Part shown: in pieces, positions 1-6,431 of the stretch
Layout: each line of letters opens with the position of its first letter
Numbering within the stretch: position 1 is the first letter of the stretch
Source of the DNA: an uncultured Micrococcales bacterium
GTDB lineage: Bacteria > Actinomycetota > Actinomycetes > Actinomycetales > Microbacteriaceae
Length of the DNA stretch: 7,197 nt
Assembly (NCBI GenBank): GCA_903853515.1
Contig: CAINTU010000214.1
Span: 1-7,197, forward strand
Direction of reading: 5' to 3'
Translations under genes and position numbers: made by a program
The notes under the pieces: model-generated
The model's input: only the letters and a program-made list of their open reading frames with translations
Told to the model about the DNA's origin: nothing
Databases searched by the model: none

Positions 1-2
1 CT

Positions 3-188
3 AATTCACCCATTGCAATGACCGACGTGCGAATCAGTGGCCAAACGCCGACAACAGATTTTATGAACGAATCGTTTATCTGGGCAGGCATCCTTGGGGC
101 AGCTGCCATCGCCCTCGGCGGCATCGTTGGCTTCACAACCTTTCGCGCTCGCAAGAACCCAAGCAAAGATCACATTTACGAGGCCTAA
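3..188 (+). CDS. C-terminal end of a membrane-anchored protein (partial)
   Basis: An open frame runs from the window edge to a TAA stop at 186-188. It encodes about 61 residues and is open upstream. The visible part has a polar stretch, a hydrophobic segment of about 23 residues rich in Ala, Gly and Ile (FIWAGILGAAAIALGGIVGF), then a basic RARK cluster and a short polar tail ending HIYEA. This is the layout of a protein with an outside N-terminal domain and a single C-terminal membrane anchor with a cytoplasmic tail. ATG codons at 18 and 63 have no Shine-Dalgarno sequence before them, so a truncated larger gene is more likely than a complete small one. The family is not recognised. A surface or periplasm-like domain such as those in copper-handling anchored proteins is possible, but nothing visible proves it. 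Confidence 0.6.
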   Translation, partial: NSPIAMTDVRISGQTPTTDFMNESFIWAGILGAAAIALGGIVGFTTFRARKNPSKDHIYEA

Positions 189-192
189 AGTT

Positions 193-212
193 TTGGGGCT
201 GAACTGCCCCAA
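193..212 (+). terminator. short GC-rich stem-loop after the membrane-anchored gene
   Basis: TTGGGGC (193-199) pairs perfectly with GCCCCAA (206-212) around a 6-nt loop. It begins 4 bp after the upstream stop codon. No T-run follows, so it is at best a weak or factor-assisted terminator. It also lies where the -35 region of the next gene's promoter would be. Confidence 0.35.
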
Positions 213-223
213 TCGCCGCAAGT

Positions 224-229
224 TAGACT
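224..229 (+). promoter_or_regulatory. candidate -10 box for a leaderless menG transcript
   Basis: TAGACT matches the TANNNT -10 pattern common in actinobacteria. It ends 6 nt before the GTG start at 236, so transcription would begin at or next to the start codon. There is no purine-rich Shine-Dalgarno sequence before this GTG, which fits a leaderless mRNA. No clear -35 hexamer is visible. Confidence 0.4.
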
Positions 230-235
230 TGATAG

Positions 236-934
236 GTGAGCAAAGCTGATTTGGCCAAAAAACCCGCCGAGGTTGCGGCCATGTTTGACTCTGTCGCTCA
301 AAATTATGATCGCACCAATGATTTGTTGTCTTTCGGGCAAGATCGAATCTGGCGCCGGGCAGTCAAAAAGACCATCGAACCTTTCGCTGCAAAGAGCATT
401 TTAGATCTTGCCGCCGGCACTGGCTCGTCTTCGGCTGTATTTGTGAAACCGGGCGTTCGAGTTGTTGCCGGTGACTTTAGCGAGGGCATGTTGGCCGTTG
501 GCCGCAAGCGGCATCCACAAATTGATTTTGTTTTTGCCGATGCAACCGCGTTGCCATTTAGCGACAACGAATTCGATGTCGTCACGATTTCGTTTGGCCT
601 TAGAAACGTGGTTGACCCGCAACTTGCGATCCGAGAAATGTTGCGCGTGCTAACCCCTGGTGGCCACATTGTGATTTGCGAATTCTCACATCTTGCGCTG
701 CCAGTTATCGGCCCGCTATATCGCTTTTATCTCAGCCGAATATTGCCTGCCCTTTCGCGCATCGGCTCAAAGACGCCCGAGGCATATAGTTATCTCGCCG
801 AGTCAATTGCAGCCTGGCCAAATCAAAAGGCACTGGCAACTTGGCTCGAGACCGCAGGATTCAAAAGCGTCGGTTTTCGCAATCTGAGTCTCGGTGTGGT
901 CGCAATCCATGTCGGTCAAAAGTCGGTGAACTAA
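236..934 (+). CDS. menG: demethylmenaquinone methyltransferase (UbiE/MenG family)
   Basis: This cytosolic SAM-dependent enzyme methylates demethylmenaquinone, the last step of menaquinone synthesis. The 232-residue protein has the normal family length. It shows the first UbiE signature at about 24-40 (YDRTNDLLSFGQDRIWR), the SAM-binding glycine motif LDLAAGTG at 56-63, an acidic residue after strand 2 (GD, 79-80), and the second signature RVLTPGGHIVICEFS at 137-151. The YDRTNDLLS..QD form is typical of actinobacterial MenG rather than proteobacterial UbiE, so menaquinone is the likely product (inference). The GTG start is chosen because it gives the usual N-terminal extension before the AxMFDSVAxxYD block and sits 6 nt after a TANNNT box. 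The gene is followed without a gap by the polyprenyl synthase gene, which supplies the menaquinone tail, so the two probably form one operon. Confidence 0.93.
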   Translation: MSKADLAKKPAEVAAMFDSVAQNYDRTNDLLSFGQDRIWRRAVKKTIEPFAAKSILDLAAGTGSSSAVFVKPGVRVVAGDFSEGMLAVGRKRHPQIDFVFADATALPFSDNEFDVVTISFGLRNVVDPQLAIREMLRVLTPGGHIVICEFSHLALPVIGPLYRFYLSRILPALSRIGSKTPEAYSYLAESIAAWPNQKALATWLETAGFKSVGFRNLSLGVVAIHVGQKSVN

Positions 935-1942
935 TTGAATAAGCCATCGCTGCCGCGTCAGCTTAGAAAAGTTGTTGATCGCGATTTGTTGCGCAACATT
1001 CAAGAGCAACTTGTTTTGGTCGAAGACGCTCTCGTCAAGAGCGTCGAACACACCGACCCTGTTGCCAATGTGACCAGTCGCCATTTGCTGTCAGCCGGTG
1101 GCAAACGCTTGCGCCCAGTTTTAGTTTTGCTGGCAGCCCAGTTAGGTGATGCCAAGCGCGAAGAACTTATTCGTGCCGCCGTTGTGGTAGAACTTACCCA
1201 CCTGGCAACGCTCTATCACGATGACGTGATGGACCGCGCGCCGATGCGCCGCGGCGTTCAAACAGCACACGAGGTGTGGGGCAATAACGTTGCCATTCTT
1301 ACTGGCGACTTGCTTTTTGCCCGCGCATCGCAAATCGTTGCGCGACTCGGTGGCAAGGCGCTCACGCTTCAGGCCGACACATTTGAGCGCCTGTGCCTTG
1401 GCCAACTGCATGAAACCCTTGGCCCAACAGAAGGCCAGCGGGCGGTTGATCACTATATTCAGGTGCTCGCCGATAAAACGGGCTCGCTGCTAGCGGCATC
1501 AGCCGAACTCGGCATCGTCTATTCAGACGCGCCAGATGAATATCGCGAGCCACTTCGCAACTATGGCGAAAAGATTGGTGTCGCATTTCAGCTCATTGAC
1601 GACGTCATCGACATCACATCAAACGAATCAGGCAAAACCCCTGGCACCGATTTGCGTGCAGGGGTTGCGACCATGCCAGTGCTTTTGTTGCGCGAGCAGG
1701 CAGCGTTGGGCGACCAAGCGGCAATCGACATTCTTGCGATAATTGACGGCGGGCTCGAAGATGACGCTCAACTTGCAAAGGCAGTTGCCGCAATCACTGA
1801 TTACGGCGTAACCGAGCAGACCTATCAGATTGCAAAGACTTGGGCGGCAGATGCCGTGGCCGCTCTCGCCCCGCTGCCGGCCGGTTCAGTCAAAGAGGCG
1901 TTGCGTCTATTTGCCGAAGCCGTTGTCGACCGCGAACAATAG
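935..1942 (+). CDS. long-chain polyprenyl diphosphate synthase (trans-isoprenyl synthase)
   Basis: The enzyme condenses isopentenyl diphosphate units onto an allylic diphosphate to make the isoprenoid side chain, here probably for menaquinone. The 335-residue protein carries all family landmarks: GGKRLRP at 55-61 (substrate phosphate binding), first aspartate-rich motif DDVMD at 96-100 followed by RRG at 105-107, KTGSLLAAS at 181-189, and second motif DDVID at 222-226 followed by GK at 233-234 and the GTDL segment. The fifth residue before the first motif is Ala91; a small residue there in place of an aromatic one is linked to long products (about C35-C50). The TTG start is the codon directly after the menG TAA and is in the same frame, so translation probably depends on termination of menG. 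TTG codons at 986 and 989 are the next in-frame candidates. The exact chain length cannot be read from the sequence. Confidence 0.92.
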   Translation: MNKPSLPRQLRKVVDRDLLRNIQEQLVLVEDALVKSVEHTDPVANVTSRHLLSAGGKRLRPVLVLLAAQLGDAKREELIRAAVVVELTHLATLYHDDVMDRAPMRRGVQTAHEVWGNNVAILTGDLLFARASQIVARLGGKALTLQADTFERLCLGQLHETLGPTEGQRAVDHYIQVLADKTGSLLAASAELGIVYSDAPDEYREPLRNYGEKIGVAFQLIDDVIDITSNESGKTPGTDLRAGVATMPVLLLREQAALGDQAAIDILAIIDGGLEDDAQLAKAVAAITDYGVTEQTYQIAKTWAADAVAALAPLPAGSVKEALRLFAEAVVDREQ

Positions 1943-1985
1943 AGCCCGCACCAAAACGCAAGCAGAACTTATTTAGCCGACTAAC

Positions 1986-1991
1986 AGAAAG
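1986..1991 (+). promoter_or_regulatory. weak Shine-Dalgarno sequence for fprA
   Basis: AGAAAG lies 6 nt before the ATG at 1998, which supports that start. The 55-bp gap after the polyprenyl synthase gene shows no convincing terminator or promoter, so fprA may be transcribed with the genes upstream. Confidence 0.4.
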
Positions 1992-1997
1992 TGCACC

Positions 1998-3350
1998 ATG
2001 TCGAAACTTCGACTAGCCATCGTTGGGGCTGGCCCAGCCGGCATCTATGCAGCCGACCTAATCATTAAGGCCGAACGCGACTTTGACGTGTCTATCGATC
2101 TTTTCGATTTGCTGCCCGCCCCATACGGTCTGGTTCGTTATGGCGTAGCGCCAGATCACCCGCGAATCAAGGGAATCATTCGAGCGCTCTATGAGGTGCT
2201 CGACCGCGGCGACATTAGGTTTTTTGGTAATGTCAAATACGGCGCCGACATCACGCTCGATGAACTCAAACAGCATTACAACGCAGTGATTTTTGCGACC
2301 GGTGCAATCAAAGATGCCGCGCTTAACATTCCTGGCGTCGAGCTCGATGGCAGTTATGGCGCCGCTGATTTCGTCAACTGGTATGACGCCCACCCAGACG
2401 TGCCTCGCACTTGGCCGCTTCTTGCCAAAGAAGTTGCGGTGATCGGCAACGGCAACGTGGCACTCGACGTTGCGCGCATTCTGGTCAAGCATCCTGAGCA
2501 ACTTTTGTCGACAGATATTCCAGACAACGTTTATCAGGGGTTGCTTCAGTCACCCGTCACCGATGTGCATGTGTTTGGTCGTCGTGGCCCAGCACAGGTT
2601 AAGTTCACTCCGCTCGAATTGCGCGAGGCTCTCGAAATCGAAGGCGTCGACGCAATTGTTTATGACGAAGATTTCAAATACGACGAGGGTTCTCAGGCTC
2701 AGATCGATTCAAACAATCAGACCCGTGTGATGGTTAAGACTCTCGAAGGCGCGCGAGAACACCAACCAACCAACGCCACTCGTCGCCTTCACCTGCACTT
2801 TTTTAGCGCGCCAGTTGAAATCATCGGCGAGGCGGGCAAAGTCACCGGCCTCAAGATTGAACGCACCGAACTCGACGGCACAGGCAACGTGAAGCCAACC
2901 GGCGAGTTCAGAACTTTTGATGTGCAGGCCGCTTATCGCGCTGTCGGCTATTTCGGCAGCGAACTCACCCAGATTCCATTTGATGCAAAGCATGGCGTGA
3001 TTACCAACCAAGCTGGGCGAGTGGTCGATGGCGAAGGCAAGCAAATCGCCGGAATCTATGCAACCGGCTGGATCAAGCGCGGCCCAGTGGGCCTAATTGG
3101 CCACACCAAGTCTGACGCACTAGAAACTATCGGCTGCATCATCGCCGATCGCGAAACGTGGTGGCAGCCAACCAACCCAGACGAACAAAGCGTCGTCGAT
3201 TTGCTCAGCGCAAAAAATGTCAAGTTTGTTGGCTGGCCAGAATGGCTAAAGATCGATGCAGCCGAACGTGCACTCGGTGAGGCCGAGGGGCGCGAACGCA
3301 TCAAGCTTGTCGACCGACCAGATTTTATTGCCGCAGCCTTCAATGACTAG
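1998..3350 (+). CDS. fprA: FprA-type NADPH:ferredoxin reductase (adrenodoxin-reductase family)
   Basis: This soluble flavoenzyme transfers electrons between NADPH and a ferredoxin or similar small iron-sulfur partner. At 450 residues it has the usual length for FprA-like proteins. Visible motifs are the N-terminal FAD loop VGAGPAG (9-15), the APYGLVRYGVAPDH block near 41-54 that is typical of the adrenodoxin reductase family, the NADP-binding loop IGNGNVALDVAR (149-160), the RRGP segment (195-198) that contacts the NADPH phosphate in this family, and the C-terminal flavin-contacting GWIKRGPVGLIG (357-368). The ATG is supported by the position of the FAD loop and by AGAAAG upstream. The stop codon overlaps the start of the transporter gene. 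Which ferredoxin it serves is unknown, since no ferredoxin gene is in the window. Placement after two menaquinone genes may be only co-transcription. Confidence 0.92.
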   Translation: MSKLRLAIVGAGPAGIYAADLIIKAERDFDVSIDLFDLLPAPYGLVRYGVAPDHPRIKGIIRALYEVLDRGDIRFFGNVKYGADITLDELKQHYNAVIFATGAIKDAALNIPGVELDGSYGAADFVNWYDAHPDVPRTWPLLAKEVAVIGNGNVALDVARILVKHPEQLLSTDIPDNVYQGLLQSPVTDVHVFGRRGPAQVKFTPLELREALEIEGVDAIVYDEDFKYDEGSQAQIDSNNQTRVMVKTLEGAREHQPTNATRRLHLHFFSAPVEIIGEAGKVTGLKIERTELDGTGNVKPTGEFRTFDVQAAYRAVGYFGSELTQIPFDAKHGVITNQAGRVVDGEGKQIAGIYATGWIKRGPVGLIGHTKSDALETIGCIIADRETWWQPTNPDEQSVVDLLSAKNVKFVGWPEWLKIDAAERALGEAEGRERIKLVDRPDFIAAAFND

Positions 3351-4581
3351 CAAGGCAACAACTCTCACACCTCAACGAGCCAAGCGTGCTCAGTTTGCGC
3401 TGCTGCTCACTTTCTTTATGCAGGGTTTCATCACCATCTCGCCCCTTCCTCGTATTCCAGAGTTCATCGCACTGCTGCACATCAACTTCACGGTTTGGGG
3501 GCTGATCACGGGTTTTAGCGTCGCCGGTGCACTGATCCCGCTTGCCTTTACAAACCAGCTGATCAACCGGCTAGGCACAACACCGATTATTCGGCTTTCG
3601 GTGCTTCTGCTTGTGCTGTGTCTGATCGCTCAGCCGCTCACCAATAATCCATGGATTTTCTTTGCAATTTATTCAACTCAAGCTTTTGCCTTGAGTGCAT
3701 TTAACATCGCACTAAATGCCCAGTCGGTGATGTTTCAAAAGAAGCTCGGCAAAGTGATTTTGGGTGGATTGCACGGCGCCTGGTCGATTGGTGCGGCATT
3801 GTCTTCTGCTTTCACCGGCGCGATTGCCAAGATTGTCAGCCTTCAGTCGCAGATGCTTTTCGTGCCGCTGGTTGGTCTGGTGGTTTTGCTTTGGGCTTGC
3901 ACGCAGATGCTGCAGCCAAGCGAAGACGGCCATGCTTTTGAGCGTCCAGATAAAGCAAACAAGATCGGGTTGCTAAAGACTCCACGATATTTGTTGTTGC
4001 TGGTTGCCGGTTTGATTGCTGGCATGTTCCCCGAACTTGTGGTGATGGACTGGAGCGCCGTCTATTCAAAGACGATTCTGCACCTCGATAAAAATCAGGC
4101 CGCACTGCCTTATACGCTTTTTGTGATGGCGATGATTGCCGGTCGATTTAGCGTGGCTAAGTTGGCCAATGGTCGACACCTATCGAGGGTCTCGCAGGCC
4201 GGCGGTCTGTTTGGTGCGGCAGCCATGGCATTGGCTATTGCGGGCTCGTCAATCTTGGCCCCGAGCAATAACCAATTGGCACTGTCAGTGCTCTGCGTGT
4301 TTTTTGTGGTGGCCGGTTTTGGCATCGCTTCGATGGTGCCAAGTTATTACAGCGCGGCAGGGCACATCACCGGCATGACAACGGCTCAGGCGCTCAGCCG
4401 AATGAGCCTGATTAACTCGACACTAATTATCGGCTTCAAGTTTGCGATGGGCGCACTAGCCGATGGCATTGGGTTATCGTTGGCTTTCGTTTTTCCGATT
4501 GCACTGTTTGCGGCCGCCGGTGTGATCAGCGGTCTAGTTGCCAGCCGCGCCGAAAAGATTCAGGCCCGCAAGGCTGTCTAA
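3343..4581 (+). CDS. MFS transporter, YbjJ/FucP-like
   Basis: This is an integral membrane transporter of the major facilitator superfamily, 412 residues, with about 12 hydrophobic segments. The first is near residues 17-35. A polar, charged loop (about 190-212) lies between the N- and C-terminal six-helix halves. Features shared with the YbjJ-like branch are GGLHGAWSIGAAL (141-153), MDWSAVY (235-241) and the GRF segment (267-269). The frame is open further upstream, to an ATG at 3256, but that extension lies inside fprA and is hydrophilic. The ATG at 3343 gives a normal short cytoplasmic N-terminus and overlaps the fprA stop by 8 bp (ATGACTAG), indicating translational coupling. There is no clear Shine-Dalgarno sequence. 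The substrate cannot be predicted: related proteins include sugar transporters and putative exporters. Confidence 0.87.
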   Translation: MTSKATTLTPQRAKRAQFALLLTFFMQGFITISPLPRIPEFIALLHINFTVWGLITGFSVAGALIPLAFTNQLINRLGTTPIIRLSVLLLVLCLIAQPLTNNPWIFFAIYSTQAFALSAFNIALNAQSVMFQKKLGKVILGGLHGAWSIGAALSSAFTGAIAKIVSLQSQMLFVPLVGLVVLLWACTQMLQPSEDGHAFERPDKANKIGLLKTPRYLLLLVAGLIAGMFPELVVMDWSAVYSKTILHLDKNQAALPYTLFVMAMIAGRFSVAKLANGRHLSRVSQAGGLFGAAAMALAIAGSSILAPSNNQLALSVLCVFFVVAGFGIASMVPSYYSAAGHITGMTTAQALSRMSLINSTLIIGFKFAMGALADGIGLSLAFVFPIALFAAAGVISGLVASRAEKIQARKAV

Positions 4582-4624
4582 AGCCCGAGCTATCTAAAGC
4601 CCCAATTACCTAAAATTAGTGAAC
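4577..4624. repeat. 16-bp-period repeat at the convergent gene ends
   Basis: TCTAAAGCCC occurs at 4577-4586 and again at 4593-4602, within 16-bp units that match at 13 of 16 positions. A third, degenerate unit begins at 4609 and keeps only the CTAAA core in the same phase. The first copy contains the TAA stop of the transporter gene and the third overlaps the end of yajQ. Only 24 bp separate the two stop codons and no strong terminator hairpin is visible. Confidence 0.6.
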
Positions 4625-5094
4625 TGAATGTCGATGTCGAGTTCAGTTGATTTGAGCAACGCAATAACTTCTTGCAGGTCGTCGCGACTTTTGCTAACCA
4701 CACGCAATTCATCACCTTGGATGTTTGCCTTGACGCTCTTTGGCCCTTGCTCACGAATGATTGCCGAAATCTTTTTGGCCTCTGGCTGTTCGATGCCGTC
4801 CTTCAGGCTAGCTTCGATGCGAAACTCTTTGCCCGATGGGTATGGCTTGCCGTCGTCGAGACTCTTTAGCGAGATGCCGCGCTTAACCAACTTGCTCTGA
4901 AAAACATCTAGCACTGCCTTTACACGTTCTTCGCTGTTGGCTTTCATCAGAATCTTGTCGCCAGACCAATCGATCTCTGCGCCTACACCTTTAAAGTCAT
5001 AGCGCTGTTCGATTTCTTTTTGCGCCTGGTTTAGGGCGTTTGACGCCTCTTGCTTGTCAACTTTGCTTACGATGTCGAATGATGAATCAGCCAT
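4606..5094 (-). CDS. yajQ: YajQ-family nucleotide-binding protein
   Basis: This small cytosolic protein of the YajQ/UPF0234 family binds nucleotides; some members have been reported to bind cyclic di-GMP, and its role in actinobacteria is not settled. It has 162 residues against about 163 for the family. It begins with the characteristic MADSSFDIVSKVD, contains the RYDFKGVGAEI block near 31-41 and the KLVKRGISLKSLDDGKP-type core, and ends with the family tail QFTNFR. The frame is open to 5175, but that extension runs into the lacI-family gene. ATG codons lie at 5100 and 5094. The second is chosen because it matches the family N-terminus and lies 7 nt after a TANNNT box. It sits just downstream of the LacI-family gene on the same strand and converges with the transporter gene. 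Confidence 0.92.
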   Translation of the reverse strand: MADSSFDIVSKVDKQEASNALNQAQKEIEQRYDFKGVGAEIDWSGDKILMKANSEERVKAVLDVFQSKLVKRGISLKSLDDGKPYPSGKEFRIEASLKDGIEQPEAKKISAIIREQGPKSVKANIQGDELRVVSKSRDDLQEVIALLKSTELDIDIQFTNFR

Positions 5095-5101
5095 AGCCAT
5101 A

Positions 5102-5107
5102 AGTTTA
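5102..5107 (-). promoter_or_regulatory. candidate -10 box for a leaderless yajQ transcript
   Basis: On the minus strand TAAACT ends 7 nt before the ATG at 5094, matching the TANNNT pattern. No Shine-Dalgarno sequence precedes either ATG. If active, it would let yajQ be transcribed from within the 26-bp gap, independently of the LacI-family gene. Confidence 0.35.
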
Positions 5108-5120
5108 GGCTGGCGGGCAC

Positions 5121-6143
5121 TTAGTTTGAGCGCAGCCTGCTGGTGCTGCCGCGCACAACCAAATCTATTGGCCACTTTGTCACTTGAGGCAACGAAACTT
5201 CGCCTTCGCCGTCGAGCACCTCAAGCAGCATTCGCACCAAGGCCTTGCCTTGGCCGCGCACATCCTGGCTTACTGTGGTCAAGTTAAAAAAGCTAGACAT
5301 GTCGTGATTGTCGATGCCAACAACCGAAAGGTCTTCTGGCACTCGCAACCCAAGATCTTTGGCAGCCATGATTGCCCCGAAGGCAAGTTCGTCAGTCGAG
5401 GTCACAATCGCGGTCGGCGCATTTCGCGGGTCGCCGAGCAGTTGCTTCGCAGCGGCATAACCTTCGGCAATTGAGTGGGTGTTGGTTGGCTTGAACCATG
5501 CATCACGAAACTTGACTCCGGCTGAAACAAGCGCTTCTTCGTAACCGATTCTGCGTTGGTTGGGCACCTTGAAAAGGTGCGAATCTTTTTCGACCTGACC
5601 AACCATGCCGATGTCACGGTGCCCAAGGCTGATTAGATGCTCGGTCGCCAGGCGACCAGCTGCCACGTCATCGATTGCAAGAGAATACGAACCGGCAATC
5701 GGCCCGCCGATGCCGAGCACCGGTTTGCTCACATTGCTAAGCGCTTCGAGTTCACTCTCGGTCAACTTAACCGCCACAGCCAAAACAGCATCAACTCGCT
5801 TGCGCGGCAAAAGCTTGGTGAACACCGCATCGCGCGTGCCACCGGTGCCATGCAAGTTATATAGCGTCAGGTCATAACCTGCATCGACTAGGTCACGTTC
5901 AATTTCGTCGAGCACGGTCGAGAAAAACCAGCGATCGATGAATGGCATCACGACGCCAATGTTTCTGGTGCGACCTGTCACCAGCGTATAAGCCGTGGCC
6001 GAGGGCACGTATCCCAGTTGGTTTGCGAATTTTTTAACTAGCTCAATTGTTTTGGCCGACACGTTGGGGCTGTCGTTGAGAGCGCGCGAAACAGTTGCCG
6101 TTGAAACACCAGCGGCCCGTGCAACATCAACAATGCCAACCAT
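5121..6143 (-). CDS. LacI/GalR-family transcriptional regulator
   Basis: This is a DNA-binding repressor-type regulator of 340 residues, a typical family length. Residues 3-25 form the helix-turn-helix (IVDVARAAGVSTATVSRALN). Residues 45-57 are the hinge region (YVPSATAYTLVTG) with Leu54 as the probable minor-groove wedge; the usual Asn and Arg of the hinge consensus (PNxxAR) are replaced by Ser48 and Tyr52. From about residue 61 it has the periplasmic-binding-protein-like effector domain, with IGVVMPFID, AIDDVAAGRLATEHLISLGHR and VVGIDNHD blocks. The ATG at 6143 is chosen over a TTG at 6164 because it has AGAGGG 8 nt upstream and starts the domain in the normal place. The effector is not predictable, though most relatives sense sugars. 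No sugar-use operon is adjacent; a palindrome upstream suggests self-regulation. Confidence 0.92.
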   Translation of the reverse strand: MVGIVDVARAAGVSTATVSRALNDSPNVSAKTIELVKKFANQLGYVPSATAYTLVTGRTRNIGVVMPFIDRWFFSTVLDEIERDLVDAGYDLTLYNLHGTGGTRDAVFTKLLPRKRVDAVLAVAVKLTESELEALSNVSKPVLGIGGPIAGSYSLAIDDVAAGRLATEHLISLGHRDIGMVGQVEKDSHLFKVPNQRRIGYEEALVSAGVKFRDAWFKPTNTHSIAEGYAAAKQLLGDPRNAPTAIVTSTDELAFGAIMAAKDLGLRVPEDLSVVGIDNHDMSSFFNLTTVSQDVRGQGKALVRMLLEVLDGEGEVSLPQVTKWPIDLVVRGSTSRLRSN

Positions 6144-6151
6144 GCAACAAG

Positions 6152-6157
6152 CCCTCT
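6152..6157 (-). promoter_or_regulatory. Shine-Dalgarno sequence of the LacI-family gene
   Basis: AGAGGG on the minus strand lies 8 nt before the ATG at 6143. It is the best ribosome-binding site in the window and decides that start over the TTG at 6164. Confidence 0.6.
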
Positions 6158-6184
6158 TTTTCAATAAAACTGCAAATCCTTTAC

Positions 6185-6190
6185 ATGCTA
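6185..6190 (-). promoter_or_regulatory. possible -10 box of the LacI-family gene
   Basis: TAGCAT on the minus strand fits TANNNT and would place transcription start near 6178, giving a leader of about 35 nt that includes the Shine-Dalgarno sequence. No recognisable -35 is present. The 14-bp palindrome would cover the -35 region, as expected for a repressor site. Confidence 0.3.
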
Positions 6191-6202
6191 CTTGGCTTTG
6201 CT

Positions 6203-6216
6203 CTTAGGCGCCTAAG
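6203..6216. promoter_or_regulatory. perfect palindrome, candidate LacI-family operator
   Basis: CTTAGGCGCCTAAG is a perfect 14-bp palindrome with CpG at its centre, which is the hallmark of LacI-family operators. It lies 60-73 bp upstream of the LacI-family start codon. A second, outer inverted pair CTTGGC (6191-6196) and GCCAAG (6218-6223) flanks it on a slightly shifted axis, so a folded RNA or cruciform form is also possible. It lies about 77 bp before the -10 candidate of tRNA-Tyr, so it is less likely to act on the tRNA. Confidence 0.5.
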
Positions 6217-6292
6217 CGCCAAGGCCCGCCCGACTAGCCAAGCCCGCATCAGGCTGCAACAAACCGATTAGCGCCAGCCCGCAAGAATCAGG

Positions 6293-6298
6293 TAATCT
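6293..6298 (+). promoter_or_regulatory. possible -10 box of the tRNA-Tyr promoter
   Basis: TAATCT is a good TANNNT match and would give a precursor leader of roughly 40 nt. No convincing -35 is found at 16-18 bp spacing; the nearest candidate, TTAGCG at 6268-6273, is 19 bp away and poor. A small hairpin, GAGCG (6303-6307) with CGCTC (6312-6316), lies in the putative leader. Confidence 0.35.
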
Positions 6299-6345
6299 AG
6301 ACGAGCGCATCCGCTCAGCTGAATACAGGTGGCCGGGGGCGTACT

Positions 6346-6430
6346 GGCTAGTTACCCAAGCGGCCAAAGGGATCTGACTGTAAATCAGCCGTCTCAGACT
6401 TCGGGGGTTCGAATCCCTCACTAGCCACCA
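6346..6430 (+). tRNA. tRNA-Tyr (anticodon GTA)
   Basis: The molecule folds as a class II tRNA with encoded CCA. The acceptor stem is GGCTAGT (6346-6352) with ACTAGCC (6420-6426), discriminator A6427 and CCA 6428-6430. The D-arm has CCC/GGG pairing and the AAGCGGCCAAA loop. The anticodon GTA is at 6380-6382 in the loop CTGTAAA. A short extra arm (GTC-TCA-GAC, 6391-6399) lies in a 13-nt variable region, as in bacterial tRNA-Tyr. The T-arm is GGGGG (6403-6407), TTCGAAT and CCCTC (6415-6419), with one G-T pair. The first anticodon-stem pair (T6373 against C6389) is a mismatch; the other four pairs are standard. Confidence 0.96.
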
Positions 6431-6431
6431 A

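Noticed and set aside
304..669. 121-residue open frame antisense to menG
   Set aside because: Low-complexity, Arg/Ser-rich shadow translation with no start signal, opposite conserved MenG motifs.
2058..2501. 147-residue open frame antisense to fprA
   Set aside because: It has no recognisable domain or ribosome-binding site and is fully opposite a well-supported gene; a shadow frame.
3256..3342. N-terminal extension of the transporter frame by 29 residues
   Set aside because: It lies wholly inside fprA, is hydrophilic and unlike MFS N-termini; the ATG at 3343 fits the family and the overlap with the fprA stop.
5101..5175. N-terminal extension of yajQ
   Set aside because: It overlaps the end of the LacI-family gene and adds sequence absent from the highly conserved YajQ start.
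6233..6240. ACTAGCCA copy matching the tRNA-Tyr 3' acceptor strand, suggesting a tRNA remnant or attachment site
   Set aside because: Only 8 bp match, with no other tRNA arms or integrase nearby; chance is sufficient.
6346..6430. tRNA-Tyr as an integration site for a mobile element
   Set aside because: No duplicate of the tRNA 3' end longer than 8 bp and no integrase gene; a core helicase gene follows directly.
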